Shown here one piece after another: positions 35,546 through 47,969 of a stretch of DNA of 64,000 nt. Position 1 is the stretch's first letter. Each line of letters begins with the position of its first letter. The notes beneath the pieces were generated by a model. That model saw only the letters and a list, made by a program, of their open reading frames with translations, made no database searches and was not told where the DNA came from. A program made the translations under genes and the position numbers. The stretch covers positions 42,503,491 through 42,567,490 of the forward strand of contig OX104130.1 of the NCBI GenBank assembly GCA_944470555.2. The letters run 5' to 3'. The DNA comes from Heterobilharzia americana. Taxonomy: Eukaryota > Platyhelminthes > Trematoda > Strigeidida > Schistosomatidae.

Positions 35546-38500
35546 GTTAGTTTATTAAACAACTAAACATGATGTGTAGATTTCCAAAGCATCGTCGTAA
35601 ATTTATTCTTCTTTAATGTAACTCATGTCGCGTGACTCTTTAAGTATGCTTATCATTCACCTATTAAATTACATATTACATTTTATTTCTTCATTCTGTT
35701 AAAATAGCCTTCGCATAAAACTTCTGGTGACAAACTCTTTAGTAACCAAGAATCACTAGATTCACAGTCAACTGTTAACTGCTTATTATGAGCTACAGAA
35801 AGAAAATATGGGCTGCTTTTCTCCTGTATTGAAGCAACTGATTCAATATCGGACGTTTGTTGATAAGAAGAAACTGTTAATGAGGTCTTCAGTCACACAC
35901 ACGTAGTTTTATGGATTATGTGATGGAGCTCAGTATAAGTTATAGAGTATTAGAACTTAGCTGCAGTCTGGATTCCTTTCAAATTTGCTGCATTTTATTG
36001 ATGCTTAACATGTATAAGCTGAGAGATTTGCATTCTGCTTGTCTATTTTAGGAAGCGATTTCACCTTTTACTACTTTCAGTCTCCTAACCCACTAAAAAA
36101 GTACCATGAAGGAAGATGGTCTCCAACCGACTAACATTTATTCTTAAACAGCTCCTCTTTTCAAAATTTCGAGAAGTAAACCAATATTTTGTGTTAGACT
36201 CTGTTCCCAAAAAAATGAAATGATCCTCTACAGGTGATCTTGGAAAAGGGTATCTGCATTGCTTTTATTCTTTAGAAGACGCTTTTTATAAGCAGTCCTC
36301 CAAACAGACCAATTTTCTTACCTTTTACAGTGAAAATCAAATACTAACTTAACTGAAGTCTGATTGACTTTGAAAGTCAAAAATGTTTCCTATGCTAACC
36401 ATTTACCAATTTATGTAGGCACTTCATTTTTTATTGAATTTAATTAAAGCCTACATGAAGACAAACTACTAGCAGCAATGATTTTCTACTGATTAGTCTA
36501 TTTAAAATGGCTTATCATGGAATAGAATTAAAGTTGACTAGTTCATTTTCATACCAAATCTCTATTAAAGCATTATAGGTAATTTAACTTTTTTTGTCAC
36601 TTAAGTTCGACTAAACATACAGCACAAACTTTAGGCATGCGAAATGCTCATAAGCAGAAATAAAGTAGATATGTTGCCATAATTTAGGGTTGCTTCTATA
36701 ACCCTTTTTCGACAACTACAGGATTCAGATACGTACACCTTAAGCTAAATTCAACGCAATATGATTTTCATTGGAACTTAGTATATCTGCTTATGCTTTT
36801 CTATTTGCTCAGGTGTCAAGATTGTTTAAAACAAATATAGTGAAGTCACTCGTGGTAAAACGGTGCCTGACTCTAAAAGATGAGTATTTGTTTGTAATTT
36901 TCGCTATATCATTCATAATAAATACAGCTTCGTAGACTGTTTACAGTATAATGTATGAATGTCCAACAATTGTCTGATGGCTCTAAAACTGACAAGAAAT
37001 GCATCAGATAAGAAAGAGGGTGAACAAAACATTCAGTAATTGCATAATTTATTCAAAGAACGTTTATTCTGGTTTCAGACCTGGAAAGAACTACTTATTC
37101 CAGTTCCTTTTAATTCATGTTTAGGGTTAAATGGCTTTGCTTTTCAAAATATTCACCACAGTTCAAAATCAACAATGATTTCCTGATTCGTACCAATCAA
37201 TTTTTCACAAACCTAACAGCTAAATACTTTATTCAGTTCACGTAATTCATATTAACAAAACTCTAGACGATAAAATCAGTAAATAAACATTATTTATTAA
37301 ATTCGTCAGAAACTAACAGAAAATGTTCTGTAAAGAGTAAATGAGTCAGAGTCCTGTATACCAGACATGTAAAAACATGGATTTTTGTTTACACAGGATA
37401 AATGAAATGTATCACTATCATTAAGTTCTGGCGTAAATCAAAGGTTAACTGTATGCAAAAAGGATAGGGTATGAATGACAACTCAGCATTCATCAAAATA
37501 TAATTCCATAATAAATACAAATTTATGACAAATGCTACTTGGGCAGCCAGACAGTTGAACTGTGGAAAAACAATGCTGGAAAAAGTAGAGTCGTTTGAAC
37601 TTCAAGTGATTATGAAATTAGTATATTTTTAGTCTCAGTTAGTACATTTTAATATTTGTCCATAAACGACAGATTTTAATTAAAGCAATGTGAAATATAG
37701 ATGACTAGGATTTTATTAAATATTGTATTCACTTTGAACACTGTCGTTTTTGGACCACTGATCACCTTCTGGAGATTATAACTGGTAGTAAAATCTTTAT
37801 AACATGTACTAAACATTTTGCCCCATTATTTGACACTTATTCTTAAAAGGTTTTGAAATTTCCACCCTCATGTTAAAAATTCAGATACTTAGAGAAGTTT
37901 TTCACAAAAGTGTAAATTTAATCAAACGAAGACTAACTAAGAGTTTCCACATCACAGTGATCTCTGTCAAAATCTGTGTGGATCAAAGCCATTGAAGGAA
38001 GGCTTTAAATATAAGGTGTGCATTTAGTTGCATTCAGTATGTACTGAGAGAAAGACAATAATGTAGTGCTGTCTGCCAGCAGCAATAATATCAACTTAAA
38101 ACTCCTTTTTTCACGGTTATCATAAATCCATGGCAGTAATGCTTCTAGAAATGAAAGACGAAAACTAAAGATCTGCCTTGTTAATGAATATCAACAAAAA
38201 CCAAGGGTGTGTTCGTGGTATTCAGTTGATTGTCTTTAATCATCTAACATTTGCAAAGAATGACTACAGTATCGATAAAATTTCATTCCGCCTGCACTAA
38301 TTTTCATGGTTAAATTTAACGGTTGACGGATCATACTTCAAGAAATCAGCAGCATTTTTAAGACACAAGACAGACTTTTTTGACTATATGAAACCGCAGA
38401 ACCTATATGCTAAATAAGCTAATAGTTACTAATTTTCTTCGATATTTAAATGGAAAGTTTACTCGGAAATTTTGACACCTTTATTGTAAGAGCTTTAGTA

Positions 38501-40375
38501 CACTTGCTTCATTTTTATTAATATATTAAATTCTAATTCATGTATTATCTGATGTAATCATTAGTTGATTTGAGTTCATATTCGTCAGTTCATTTAGATG
38601 AAAAAATAGCTATTTATGTATATTTTGTATCAACAATGTATTTTCTCACCTTTTAGATATCCTAAATTCGTTATCTGAACATTACTGTACCATTTGGCAT
38701 AATAATGTATTTAGTTTATATTAAGTAACCAGACGAAATACTTTACTGTGCGCGTCCACATTTGCTGTTGCATGCTACCGTTATTGTTCCAGTATTTAGA
38801 TACAACGGAGCTGACTTTTCAAACTAGTTTCTACCATAACCTGCAAACAGTGAATTTTTATAAACTTAACACCTAAAATTACTTCGATGCAATTAAGTTT
38901 GCAGACTCTCGATAAAATGTACAGCTTCGAAATCGTTAGGTGAATACTGCGAAGTAAAATATACTTAATTGTAGTTTCATTGTACTGTGGCAACTCAGAG
39001 GTGAAACAGATATGTTCATAAAAACTACACCACTTTTTAGCCGTGTTAATATAATGACAAATGGTTAGCCCACCTGAGCTCCAGTGAACCATTCAAACTG
39101 ACTTCTTCTATGAGGGTATTTTAAACTCAATTATTCTGAATCCACAAATAATTTTATTCCAGTCTGTTTGAAAACATCCTGTCGAGCTATCTGTAAGTTT
39201 GCTCAAGAAATATATCATATTTACTGCTTTCACGAATATTTATACAACAGCCGATAGCATGAATTGTTTTTACTTGATAGAATTATGTAGCAAAACTGTA
39301 TTCACTACTACTTGCACCATGGGAACATTTCAATGAAATGATATGATTGTGAGACATCACTTCTTTAAATTGCCAGCCGCAATACTACTTTGTACCATAC
39401 TTCAGATAGCTAGCTTTTGAAGCTTACCAAGTGATCTAGATGATTTCCTCCAAAATTCAATCTGTGGAACGTCGTTTTGAAATAGACAGTGCATGAATTT
39501 CAATAGTATGGCACCGTCGTTAAGTAAACGAAATCTAATTCCCCTATTGTCAAAAAAATTCGGAAGAATTTGTAGTTATGATGCAGCTGATGGTAAAAAA
39601 GACAAATAGTGCTAATGGGCATAGAAAATTGGGATAAATTTAAATTTAATGCAAAAAACTCAAAAACCGAAGAATTTATAAAGTGGATTAAGACAGTTCC
39701 TAAGAAGACATATTTTAAGAATACTGATTTTCATGGTGACACCAAACCACAGAATTAGGCGTTCAAATGACTGCCAAGCTAAACATCGTCTTCTTGGGTT
39801 TCCAACTCGGTCAGTTGTATATATCAAGAACCAGCTACCACCCTGAACTTCCTCATCGTTTTTACAACTTCATTTACACCGGTGGAACCAGTAATATAAG
39901 CTAAATAAGGCAAAGATATTTTGATCAAGTCTTCAGGACTTATCTTCTTTGGGTAAATCAGTCACCAGTTAAATCCCTGAATATTTAGTAGCCTGAAGTG
40001 TCTGTCAGGTGGACAAAATATGAATGAGTTGTCATCAAGAGATATCAACACATTGTTTTGGTAATGCCAAATTGCATGGAACCGTACAAATCTGAACACT
40101 TTAGTAACTTTGGTTTAGCGGCTATCAAAAATTATTCTGCACTAAGGTTAAAATTTCAAGCTTAAAATTAATAAATGGAAAGGAAAATCAGTCAGTCGAC
40201 AAGTGATTGTTTGATTCTATGGCATTACTTCCGACGAAGTCTGGTTCTTAGCTTGAGATGATTTCACCCTGAGTGTGTCTTAAGTGAAGCTGTTCAACTA
40301 CACTAATGATAGCGTTACTTACTGTTTGATAGATGAATATTTTATCTTTTATTTTTCCTGTATGATGCCTACCAG
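35546..40375 (+). other. Intron 5
   Basis: About 4.8 kb of AT-rich sequence. I see no mobile element, no long inverted repeat and no credible exon in it, which makes it the cleanest intron in the window. Confidence 0.7.
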
Positions 40376-40450
40376 ATAAATCCATCTGGCGTGATGTAGA
40401 CGTACAATTTATTCCTAAGACTGAAACTGAACATATTTCAGTGCCTCAGG
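40376..40450 (+). CDS. Exon 6: 75-nt symmetric exon inserting 25 residues into discoidin domain 2
   Basis: The acceptor ends CTACCAG at 40375, preceded by a T-rich tract, and a very good donor GTGAGT starts at 40451. The length is 75 nt, with phase 1 on both sides. It codes for residues 256-280: DKSIWRDVDV, then QFIPKTETEHISVPQ, which is acidic and polar with no cysteine. Domain 1 has no matching residues at this point. Joining exon 5 directly to exon 7 keeps the frame and restores a normal-length WCA...WLQIDVG spacing. The exon is therefore either a constitutive lineage-specific loop or a cassette exon. It is supported by splice signals, open frame and phase fit, not by homology. Confidence 0.72.
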
Positions 40451-43400
40451 GTGAGTTTTAATCACTTGTGAAACAAGATATGCCTAACTAACAATTAAGC
40501 AAGATCCAGCTGGACTGTTATGTGCCTTTATACAAACTAACATTGACCGTTAACACCAACTTAGTTAGTCCTGAAAATGCGATCCAAAGGAAGAATCACA
40601 ATATAAAAATGGAGTAAAGTAGAGCAAACTCAAACATTATTCAATATATAGCTTTCAGATGCACAAGGAAAATCATCTTGATGATAACTGAAAGTTAGAG
40701 TAAGGATGTATGGAATATATAAATTCGTGAAAGTTTTCAAAAAGTCAGACCTAGCTAGACCACTAGCGCAATTGATAACCTTTTATAAATTAACAGCTGA
40801 TCTAAAAGATGGAACATGAAGAGTACTAATTACCACTTTCTAACCTGTTCTGTGTCATCTATACCATTAGAAGTTTTCATATCAATCCTGGATGAACAAT
40901 CAGATGACCAAATGTGTGGCGATAAATGCTTACGAAAATTGCAAACAAAGATAGGATATCTGCAAAAAACAAACGGTAGGCAGAAAATCTATCCTTCCAC
41001 AAGTAAAAACTACACCTGTCATTAGGTAATTTGCATACTTAGAAATAAATCACAAAACGCTTTTGATTTGTAATGACCATTAGTCTTTTTATAAAAAGCA
41101 TAGAATGTCTATCACGCTAAATTCATGTCATAATTTGGATGCAAAAAAATTAAAGCATCTTAAAGAATGTAGATTAGCAAAATCTTTGTGAGTTAGATAA
41201 CAAAAATCTGATGTACTAGTGCATGAAAACACAAGTCAAAAGGATCTGAAATCCTGTTTGAGTTACTTACGATTCTTGAAAGCTTATGTGGAGTAACCCA
41301 TAAAAATACTCACTATTACACACTTATCACTAAATTGCTCCCAGCAGTTATGGCATTTACACTTTTTAACTCTCCTTGGTTTTATAACTAATGTTACTGC
41401 TATAAATCATTCCAAGGTACTTAATTTGCCACGTATTATGTTTTACTTAACATTATGTAACTACCACTTGCCAGTAATGATCTCATATACTCAGAATGAA
41501 TTAGATTCAGTAACGTTATATCTAAACATAAAAAGACAATAAACAATATGGATAAAGAACTATTAGACTAAAATCAAGTCTGTTTTTGTTTTACTCAACA
41601 CAACGTCATAGATCTTAAAATGCTGTAAACTAACGTTATTTGAGCTGATGTTACATTGAACTGAGAAGAAGTAACTTCAGTTAAATAAAATCACTTAATG
41701 ATGACTTACTAAAGCATGGCCAAATTTATCCGTCAGTTAGGTTGTATCTCAGTATCAAAAATTAGAGATAGGTGAAAGCGAAAGAATAGAAAGAATGAAA
41801 AGCATTTAAAGCAGTCTATTTGAAATTTTGCCCTGTCCAACTAATTATGTCATTTTAACTTGTGAAGAAGGATGTTATTGGTTCTAAACTATTTCATCTG
41901 ATGCAGCTTAAATATAGCACTTTTCATCTTCATCTGTTTTTCGGCATAAAACAGGGACAATTAATCAGAAACCTCACGAAAGAAAAATATTTTTCATCCC
42001 TTTTGATGATGATGAAAAGTCTTGTAAAATCTGTCAATAAAACCTACTGATTTCTGATAAGCTTTTTACTTCCTCATGATTGGTCTCAGCTACTCAATAT
42101 CACTTTATGCATAGCCTGAAGCCACTTTGCTTTGTATATCGGCAATAATACGAACCTCGACGGTTAGACTAGGGTTTATAAAGAATAATTTCGCTTTCTC
42201 AACAGTTGTGGCACCAGTGATGAAAACGCAAATTTTTTGTGCATTTTCTAATCTTGATGGTGTGACAGATCCAAAGTTATAATTTAGTCTAATATATGAA
42301 TCATTTCTTAAAGGTTGTATAAGCAAATTTATCACCTCTTAAATGTAAACTTTACGTACAAACTTACACTCTTTTTCTTCTAGTAGACCTGAAAGTAATT
42401 GTTTGCTTTCATGAAATGTAATAAGATAGTTGAACTGTTGTAATGTTCGTCAAACATCTTCCAACAATTTCCTCTGAGTGGACATAATGATGATTAACAT
42501 CAGTTTTTCTGTCTTCACGACAAACTATTCAGATATTCTCCCAATGAAACTTGAACATTTAACAAAACAGTTTAATACACAACTATGTAGATGACTTTAA
42601 TAGAACAGAATGCTAAGTTTTTAAGTAAAAGATCATTTTATATTTCTTACAAATGCATACGGATATTTGAAGATATTACTGGTGCAGACTTATACACATG
42701 CTCTTTAAATCATTTTCCCTAAACTTAGTGACATATTTTTAGCTAGAGAAGTGGTGAAAGAAGCAATAACTTCATGAGCAGAAAAATAGGTTAACAGGTG
42801 TAAAAAACTGCATGCATTATATTAGTGGGGCTAACAAAAACAAAATAAACCCTTTTTTTTATATGTTCGTCTGTTTGTTTATTTATGATTCTGGTTAAAT
42901 TTTCATTGGCATCATTAATGTTGTTTAGCCGTGATTCACATAGTTTTACTTCAAACTATTTCCACATGCAAAGAAAAATATAAAATTCTTGTAGTTACTT
43001 TTGAAGAAAACATGAAATGTAGAGAAAATGAATAGCTTTCTAATGAAATGGCTTACAAATACTGTCCTTATATTTAAATAAACTGTCCTTGTGCTTTTTC
43101 AAGATTAAATTACATAAACTAACTGTGTATTTAACTGGATAGATGATTCATTGTAAACAAATATGCGGCGTAAATACTTCGGCATGTTTTAAGTCGAATA
43201 GGTGTGAAGACCTGTGATTCACTACCATAATCAACGAAATTATCAGGATGATCATTGTCAGAAGTGATTGAAAATTATGTTTCAGCATTTACAATTGAGA
43301 GCAGTACTCCATTATTTTGATAAAAGAGTTTAGTAGTAAATTTCGCTGGATGCCAGCCATATTTTTCATTGGATTGTAACTGTTTTATCAGATACTTCGA

Positions 43401-43493
43401 ATGCAAAACAGAAGCTCAAAGAAGTGCTAAATATCCATTTTATCCTAGTTCACGAATTACTTACACATTCTCTCTGTCTGTTTGCCTGCCTGT

Positions 43494-43496
<3 letters not shown>

Positions 43497-43560
<64 letters not shown>
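43497..43560. repeat. (TA)n tract
   Basis: About 64 bases of pure TA, preceded by CTGCCTGTCCC. Apparent open frames here are repeat artefacts. Confidence 0.97.
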
Positions 43561-43563
<3 letters not shown>

Positions 43564-43744
43564 TGAAGGTAAACATGAGGACATTAAAGAAAAAATGAAA
43601 CATTCTTCCAACGTAATAACATATTACTCACTAAACTGTCAACTTTATTTATGTTACACCACCCATAAGAAAAATAAGAGTATTGGATTTTGAGGGAGTT
43701 GTGGAGATTTGGAAATATTTCAAGTGGTTATTCATCGTATACTG

Positions 43745-43920
43745 GCACCAGCTGGAGGAACAAATAAAACCTGGGAGCACTGGACAGCTGTTTCGTCCTA
43801 GTATGGGACTCCTCGGCAGTGCGCACCCACGACCTTGCCAGGGATCGAACCCGATGGTCGTGAGGACATTTAATCAAGGATGACATTGGGTGGCGGTTGC
43901 GCTATATCGTGAGCCAACAA
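43745..43920 (-). mobile_element. Hammerhead SINE copy
   Basis: On the - strand: A-box-like TGGCTCACGATATAGCG, B box GGGTTCGATCCC, then the hammerhead described at 43777-43822, followed by the tail CTCCCAGGTTTTATTTG. It faces the + strand copy at 43940 head to head. Confidence 0.72.
43777..43822 (-). ncRNA. Hammerhead ribozyme motif with one core change
   Basis: Read on the - strand: stem I GCACTG, core CCGAGGA (one change, U4 to C, from CUGAGGA), stem II GTCC/GGAC with a 7-base loop, GAAA, palindromic mini stem III CAGCTG, GTC, stem I return CAGTGC, which pairs perfectly. Every helix is intact. The single core substitution probably slows or stops cleavage. Confidence 0.7.
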
Positions 43921-43939
43921 AAGTTGCAAATATGGAGCA

Positions 43940-44085
43940 CCGGATTCTGGCCCAGTGGCTCAATGGTAACGCGCTGGCCGCGGAACCTGAGGGTTGCGGG
44001 TTCGATCCCTTTCGGGGTCGTGGGTGCGCACTGCTAATAGAGTATTATTGATGAATGGTAGCCAGCAGTGGAGTCCTGGACTTGC
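43940..44085 (+). mobile_element. tRNA-SINE with well-kept A and B boxes
   Basis: A-box TGGCTCAATGGTAACGCG (43955-43972) and B box GGTTCGATCCC (43999-44009) are close to tRNA consensus and are spaced as in a tRNA gene. The following GTGGGTGCGCACTG shows it is the same SINE family; the hammerhead core after it (CTAATAGAG) is damaged. It does not fold as a full tRNA cloverleaf, so it is not called a tRNA gene. Confidence 0.7.
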
Positions 44086-44230
44086 ATTTGTTCCAGTTTG
44101 AGACTCATTAGTTGAATGTACCTGCCTTCCAGAGGAGGATGTTGTTTCCACTAAGATTGGAACATGAGATAGGTCGCTTCAAACTGCAGAGCATAATTCA
44201 CAGACCACTGTGTCACTATAACCACATCGT
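44086..44230 (-). mobile_element. Sm-alpha-like SINE copy, decayed
   Basis: On the - strand it has the shared GTTTGAAGCGA, GGAAACAACAT and GGCAGGTACATTCAA, then CTAATGA with a stem II remnant GTCTCAAACTGGAA and CAAA in place of GAAA. The hammerhead is broken. Confidence 0.55.
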
Positions 44231-44284
44231 ATGCTATGGATGGGGTTTTTATGATTTTGCCTCTAAGAAATGCAAAAGTGACTG

Positions 44285-44400
44285 TCATAACTCACTGACC
44301 TAATGGATAATGATCTCGCGTTTAGTGCGGACAGTCAAGGACTTGAGTCTTGGCGTGAACAACATCGCTTACTGGAAGGTAGTTACATCCAAAGGGCTAT
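44285..44400 (+). mobile_element. Sm-alpha-like SINE copy, decayed
   Basis: A-box-like ACCTAATGGATAATG (44298-44312), B-box-like GACTTGAGTCTTGGCG, GTGAACAACATCG, then a hammerhead remnant without a usable core. It lies head to head with the - strand copy at 44086. Confidence 0.55.
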
Positions 44401-44454
44401 TTGAGGTAGAACAAAACCTGTAATCAAGATTTCATTATCATCCACTGCACTGAG

Positions 44455-45410
44455 GTATTTGAATAATGCAAGAACAAATACATTTGCTGGATAAACATAG
44501 CTCATTTCATTCAATGGCCTTTCATCAGCTGCAAACAGCCCATAACTGAAATGAAATATTAGTTGTAATAACAACATAATATACTTTAAACATGCAGAAA
44601 TAAATGGAGATTTGAGATCAAGGATAATTAATACGGTATTAAGTCAAGGAAACACAGGATTGATAGTTACAAATCTTAGTCAAAATCAATGGCTATTTAT
44701 ATCTGGCGAGATAGAAAATTCTGAAGCTGTAGAGTGGGGGGACAACAAACAAAAGTCAGTGTGAGAGGGGGGACTGTTTAAGAGCTAATAGCTTATGTGA
44801 TTACATGAAAAACTCTTGATTGTATCATCTCTCCGCCAATTACTTACTGAATATCTATCGCTTAACAATGTTCAAGTTTTTCATGTAACCACGTAAGCTA
44901 TTAGCTCTTAAACAGTCCCCCCTCTCACACCTACTTTTGTTCGTTGTCCCCCCACTCTACAGCTTCAGAATTTTCTATCTCGCCAGATATAAATAGCCAT
45001 TGATTTTGACTGAGATTTGTAAATATCAAAACTGTATTTCCTTGACTTACTACCTTATTTATAGGCAGTATTCACCACGGAATGACATAAGTTGAAGAAC
45101 TATTGAAAGTCTGGGAGCACTGGACAGCTATTTCGTTCAAGTATGGGACTCAGTGGCAGTACGCACCCACAACCTGGCTAGGGATGGAACTCAGAACACT
45201 CAGGTTTCATGGCGAACGTGTTAACCTTGTAGTCAATCCTGGATTTCAAATCTCCATTTATTTCTGCATGTTTAAAGTATATTATGTTGTTATTACAACT
45301 AATATTTCATTTCAATTATGGGCTGTTTGCAGCTGATGAAAGGCCATTGAATGAAATGAGCTATGTTTATCCAGCAAATGTCTTTGTTTTCGCATTGTTC
45401 AAACTTGTCA
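44455..45410. repeat. Large inverted repeat (foldback), about 360-bp arms
   Basis: The left arm (44455-44815) reappears as reverse complement at 44870-45075 plus 45238-45410, with a spacer of about 55 bases (44816-44869). The right arm is split by a hammerhead SINE piece (about 45076-45237). Both arms carry the same short open frame on opposite strands (44383-44577 on - and 45284-45475 on +). Their first 40 residues differ at two positions by eye. Terminal motifs of a known DNA transposon were not recognised. Confidence 0.85.
45076..45237 (-). mobile_element. Hammerhead SINE copy inside the right arm of the foldback
   Basis: On the - strand: a B-box-like GAGTTCCATCCC, GTACTG, a damaged core CCACTGA, stem II GTCC/GAAC, GAAA, TAGCTGTC, CAGTGC. 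The left arm has no such insert, so it either entered the right arm after the inverted repeat formed or was lost from the left. Confidence 0.6.
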
Positions 45411-46680
45411 AGAGAACTAAGTGTACGACGAAACTAGATCCTTTCAACAGGAGAACATATACCAATGGAAACTGAATAACTAGGTTCAATCATTGACAGG
45501 ATAACACAAGCAACAGAATATATAATAGCAAATAACTGTACACTTTCTAAGAGGATATGAAAAGTATGTAGCAGAAGCTGCTTGGCAGTTTGAAAAGAGA
45601 AACTTTTCTCTCAGTAGCAAAACAAAATGCTACACAAAAACTGAACATCAGTGCGAACCGAACGAAAACATTATTTTGATCTATGAAACTGAAGATGCAC
45701 ATGTGATCTCTTCGGGTAATTATCTTATGTCGTAATCTATCAATGCAGAGAATACATGTATCAAACCAAAGCTACCTAAATAACTAAAATTGCTAAGCAA
45801 TACAATAAACGTTTAAACTTTAAATTTACTCAATGATACTTTTGATCAGTCTATCCCATTTTTGAATCACATACTTAACAGCTTTTGATATCTACGTTTA
45901 TGGTAAAGAAAACCTAACTAATAGTGGGAAATTTCGGCACTACGTATACCATATAAGAAGAGAGTTAAAAGATGGTCTTAATCTCAGAAATTCTACTTCA
46001 TACTGGATGGAGGTTGATCAATTTCGCGAACTAATTAAAAAAGAATACAGTCTTGCTTTAGCTGTGGTTATTTTAGTTGCTACCGAAGATGTCAAACTAA
46101 CAAAATTTGCACCTTTACATTAATATTATAATTCTTGTTCAGAGTGTTTCTACATGATACTTCCTTGAATGTATGTTGTTGTGCACCTACATAATAACAA
46201 CTATTAATCAAAAATTATTTACCTAACTGAAGATATCTGCTTAGGTGACTAAAAATAAGACTGAAGTGAAAGGTTTCTCTGGCATGAAACTAATACCGAA
46301 CTCTCCCACGACCGGAATTCCATTAACAAATGCCAGTTGTCTAAACCTTTAGTCCATATCTATTCAAAACCCATGGAAGTCTTTAATTTAATTCCAAGAA
46401 AGCTTTTACTCCTCTCATTCTCATTACTGTAACCTACTATCTTAATTATGCACAGGTTTGCCACTATCAATTATTTACCTCATATTTATTTTTTATTTTG
46501 ACATTTCACTTGCAACTGTTGGTAAGTATAAAATTTATAAGACTTGTTAGTGGTAAAGAATTACAATTTGAATTCCAGACGTAAAAGCTACAAAAATTCC
46601 ATTGTGACCAGGGTTAGGCGACTGAGTCAAATTTCCCCATAAATTTTGAGGCAACACGATGCAACCACCTTTTTACTAAC

Positions 46681-46698
46681 CATATATATATATATATA
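46681..46698. repeat. Short (TA)n tract
   Basis: About nine TA units within intron 6. Confidence 0.9.
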
Positions 46699-47969
46699 AG
46701 AATGGCTACTTAAAAAACGAAAAAGTATAAGGGATGTGCAGCCTATTTTTCTGTCGTTATTGCAATAAGCATGTAGTTCCATTAATATTGACAACAAATT
46801 ATAGCAATTTAGGAGGAATAAAAGTGTTGTAGAGGTAGGTGTCTGAGCACTAGACTGTGTGATTGGTGTGATAGCAGTGTAGAAGGTTCATCAGTTGGTC
46901 AGGTAACAATTTAACAAGAAAGGCAGATTTAAGGTCCAGAAAATCATTTTGGCAGTATCGTATTGTTGGGGAGCTTATCAGTCTTACGAAATCATGAATT
47001 TTTATGAAGCGAGAACAAAAAGTATCTTGAAATGAATTTATTTCATCTTCTCCAAGTCATCCACAGACGCATAAATTGCGTAGTCTGAATGTAGTAAACG
47101 AATTAAGTATGCGTAAAAATACTTTATAGCCACAATTATTTGTGTCAATAAACTCTATCTATTCTAACACTGATTCTGATAAACTAACCTGCAAATTATA
47201 ATCCATATTCGGAATTCGTGCACCCGCAGAAGAAATGGAATGAATTTACATCATCTCGTATGTCTGTTGTTTATGCTATGCAGAAGCATATCAAGGAAAA
47301 TAGTTGCACGAAACCATAGACTTTTCTATGCGAATAGTTTATAAACAGCAACTATAGACTGCTGGATCACATGTATTGGAAAGCAAACTCAACCAGCGTC
47401 AATCCATACTGATTATCCTACTCTTAAACTATGTATCCACTTTGATAGGCTTTATTATAGAATTATTGTAAGAGTATATTTCAAAATGATATCAGTGCTT
47501 TAATCAAATGAAAACAAGGTTTCTTTTGAACCTTCCGTTGTATAAGCCAGAGATTCTTTAACAAAGTATTCTGATTTTTCTTAACATCAAAATATAGAGT
47601 GTAAAAGTACATAAAATATCTAGTGTGTCATTGGTTGGGTGGTCTATTGTTTAGATTAAGTAATTATAAATAATCATTACAAGTTCCTATTTCTTATGCT
47701 CGTTTATCAACGAAAAGTGTAAAGTACCTAAAAGTATGTATCTTTATATGTATCGCATAATGTGCTTACATTGATGGGTCACCATAGGGGAACCAATTTC
47801 ACATTATCTAGTCCTTAATGCTAACTAGATATTTCGGATCATTTTGCATGTGGTTTTAGTCTACTTCAGTGAAAATACTTAATGACGAATCACAGTGAGA
47901 TGTTTAACTTAGTGGTCGTATTGTAAATTGATCAATAATATTCGTTCATCACTCAGAATAAGACAATAT

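Noticed and set aside
43999..44009. Possible true tRNA gene around the A and B boxes at 43955-44010
   Set aside because: The boxes are good, but I could not form a full cloverleaf with acceptor stem, and the downstream GTGCGCACTG marks it as a SINE head.
45103..45336. 77-residue + frame across a SINE
   Set aside because: It lies on the antisense of a hammerhead SINE and the foldback arm; no independent coding signal.
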